Of a stretch of DNA of 64,000 nucleotides, positions 63,296 to 64,000 are shown one piece after another. Source of the DNA: Streptomyces griseus subsp. griseus (GTDB lineage Bacteria > Actinomycetota > Actinomycetes > Streptomycetales > Streptomycetaceae); NCBI RefSeq assembly GCF_003610995.1, contig NZ_CP032543.1:4154001-4218000 (forward strand). Direction: 5' to 3'. The notes beneath the pieces are model-generated. The model ran no database searches. It was not told the DNA's origin and worked only from the letters and a program-made list of their open reading frames with translations. The position numbers and the translations under genes were made by a program. Each line of letters starts with the position of its first letter. Position 1 is the stretch's first letter.

Positions 63296-63955
63296 TCACC
63301 GCGCTCCGCCCAACCGGTCCAGCTCCAGCCTCGCGGGCGGCGGGAGCTGTTCGATGTCGGGCCTGGCCCGGAACGATTCCAACAGGTAGCCCACCAGCCG
63401 ACGGGACGCCTCCGCGGACTTCGCCTGCGCGCCGTTGACCACCCCACTGTTCGCCAGCAGGGCCAGCACCACGTCCGAGACGTCGAAGTCCGGGCGCAGC
63501 GCCCCCGCCTCCTTCGCCCGCCGGACCAGCAGGGCCAGCCCCTCCTCCGCCCGGTCGCGCTCCCCGGCGTAACTCGGCTCGTCCGGGAAGCGGGCCAGGA
63601 ACGCGTGGGTGAAGCCCCGGTCGGCGGCCTGCATCGCGGACACCTCGGTGAACACCGAGCAGAACGCGCGCCAGGGGTCAGGGTCCTCCAGGGCGTCGTC
63701 GAGTACGCCCGCGCACTCCGCGAGCTGCTCGGCGAACGCCTCGGTGATCAGTGAGGTGCGGGTGGGGAAGCGGCGGTAGAGCGTCGCTACGCCGACGCCG
63801 GCCCGCCGGGCGATCGCGCTGATCGGTACGTCGATCCCGTGCAGCGCGTACGCCTCCCGGGCCGCCCGCAGGATGCGGTCCCGGTTCTCCCGGGCGTCGG
63901 CGCGCAGGGTGTCCGGGCCGGTGTGAGGCGGGTTGTGAGAGGGCTGAGCAGGCAT
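63296..63955 (-). CDS. TetR-family transcriptional regulator
   Basis: 219 residues. The N-terminal HTH reads ENRDRILRAAREAYALHGIDVPISAIARRAGVGVATLYRRFPTRTSLITEAF, followed by a helical ligand and dimer domain with the SBP-C-like end LLANSGVVNGAQAKSAEASRRLVGYLL. Its target is probably a divergent gene beyond the window. ATG 63955; an in-frame GTG at 63964 also exists. The remnant at 63035-63295 may be part of what it once controlled. Confidence 0.9.
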   Translation of the reverse strand: MPAQPSHNPPHTGPDTLRADARENRDRILRAAREAYALHGIDVPISAIARRAGVGVATLYRRFPTRTSLITEAFAEQLAECAGVLDDALEDPDPWRAFCSVFTEVSAMQAADRGFTHAFLARFPDEPSYAGERDRAEEGLALLVRRAKEAGALRPDFDVSDVVLALLANSGVVNGAQAKSAEASRRLVGYLLESFRARPDIEQLPPPARLELDRLGGAR

Positions 63956-64000
63956 GTCTCTCACTTTAGGGTAAGTGGAGGGGTTTCTCCGGTTAGCTGT

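Overview
The window is high-GC actinobacterial DNA, almost certainly a Streptomyces chromosome core segment. The supporting signs are codon use, many GTG starts, leaderless-type promoters, and a gene order that I recall matching the S. coelicolor region around SCO4228-SCO4296 (phoU/phoRP, carD, ispDF, cysS, rlmB, msiK, hbpS/senSR, terD, cdgB, nagKA, otsA, thrC, scoF-type csp, groEL2). That correspondence is from memory; no search was run. A lasso peptide core close to SRO15-2005 of S. roseosporus hints at the S. griseus/roseosporus side of the genus.

Layout. 0-5.8 kb: phosphate control (phoU start, PHO box, phoR-phoP), a lipoprotein, CarD and the MEP-pathway pair ispD-ispF. 5.8-11.7 kb: an apparent insertion between ispF and cysS, with an acetyltransferase, then a solute-binding lipoprotein, a fused double permease and an MFS carrier behind a Zur-type operator. 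11.9-17.6 kb: cysS, rlmB, a DoxX-family membrane protein, a sugar nucleotidyltransferase and a secreted protein. 17.8-27.8 kb: msiK (shared sugar-import ATPase), tRNA-Thr, a MarR/MFS efflux pair, oxidoreductases, a phosphotransferase, and two decayed or frameshifted genes. 28-32.7 kb: a SenS-SenR/HbpS-like redox-sensing locus with ankyrin and beta-propeller proteins. 32.8-41.1 kb: two secreted metalloproteases, TerD, ArfB, a flavin reductase, the diguanylate cyclase CdgB and a membrane protein.

41.2-46.3 kb: aminosugar catabolism (PfkB-type kinase, nagA with a frameshift, nagK) divergent from an orphan sugar-binding lipoprotein, with three DasR (dre)-like sites between them. 46.5-49.8 kb: compatible-solute genes otsB, otsA and gpgS. 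49.9-51.7 kb: a SAM-I riboswitch ahead of a threonine-synthase-type PLP enzyme and a MoaD/ThiS-type sulfur carrier ending Gly-Gly-Cys. 52-54.3 kb: a cold-shock gene and groEL2 with two CIRCE operators. 55.5-60.2 kb: a complete lasso peptide operon (precursor, cyclase, RRE protein, leader peptidase, ABC exporter). 60.4-64 kb: an ECF sigma factor with a membrane partner, a PIG-V-like mannosyltransferase, a gene remnant and a TetR regulator.

Themes. DasR-like sites near msiK and nagKA tie sugar import to GlcNAc breakdown. At least ten genes have a -10-like hexamer 6-7 nt before the start codon, the pattern of leaderless mRNAs. Three otherwise conserved frames (nagA, a rhomboid-like gene, the sigma-factor partner) are each broken by one missing base in a G/C run, which may be real or a sequencing artefact. 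The points most worth following up are the thrC/sulfur-carrier/SAM-riboswitch unit, the Zur-controlled transport module without an ATPase, and the lasso peptide operon.
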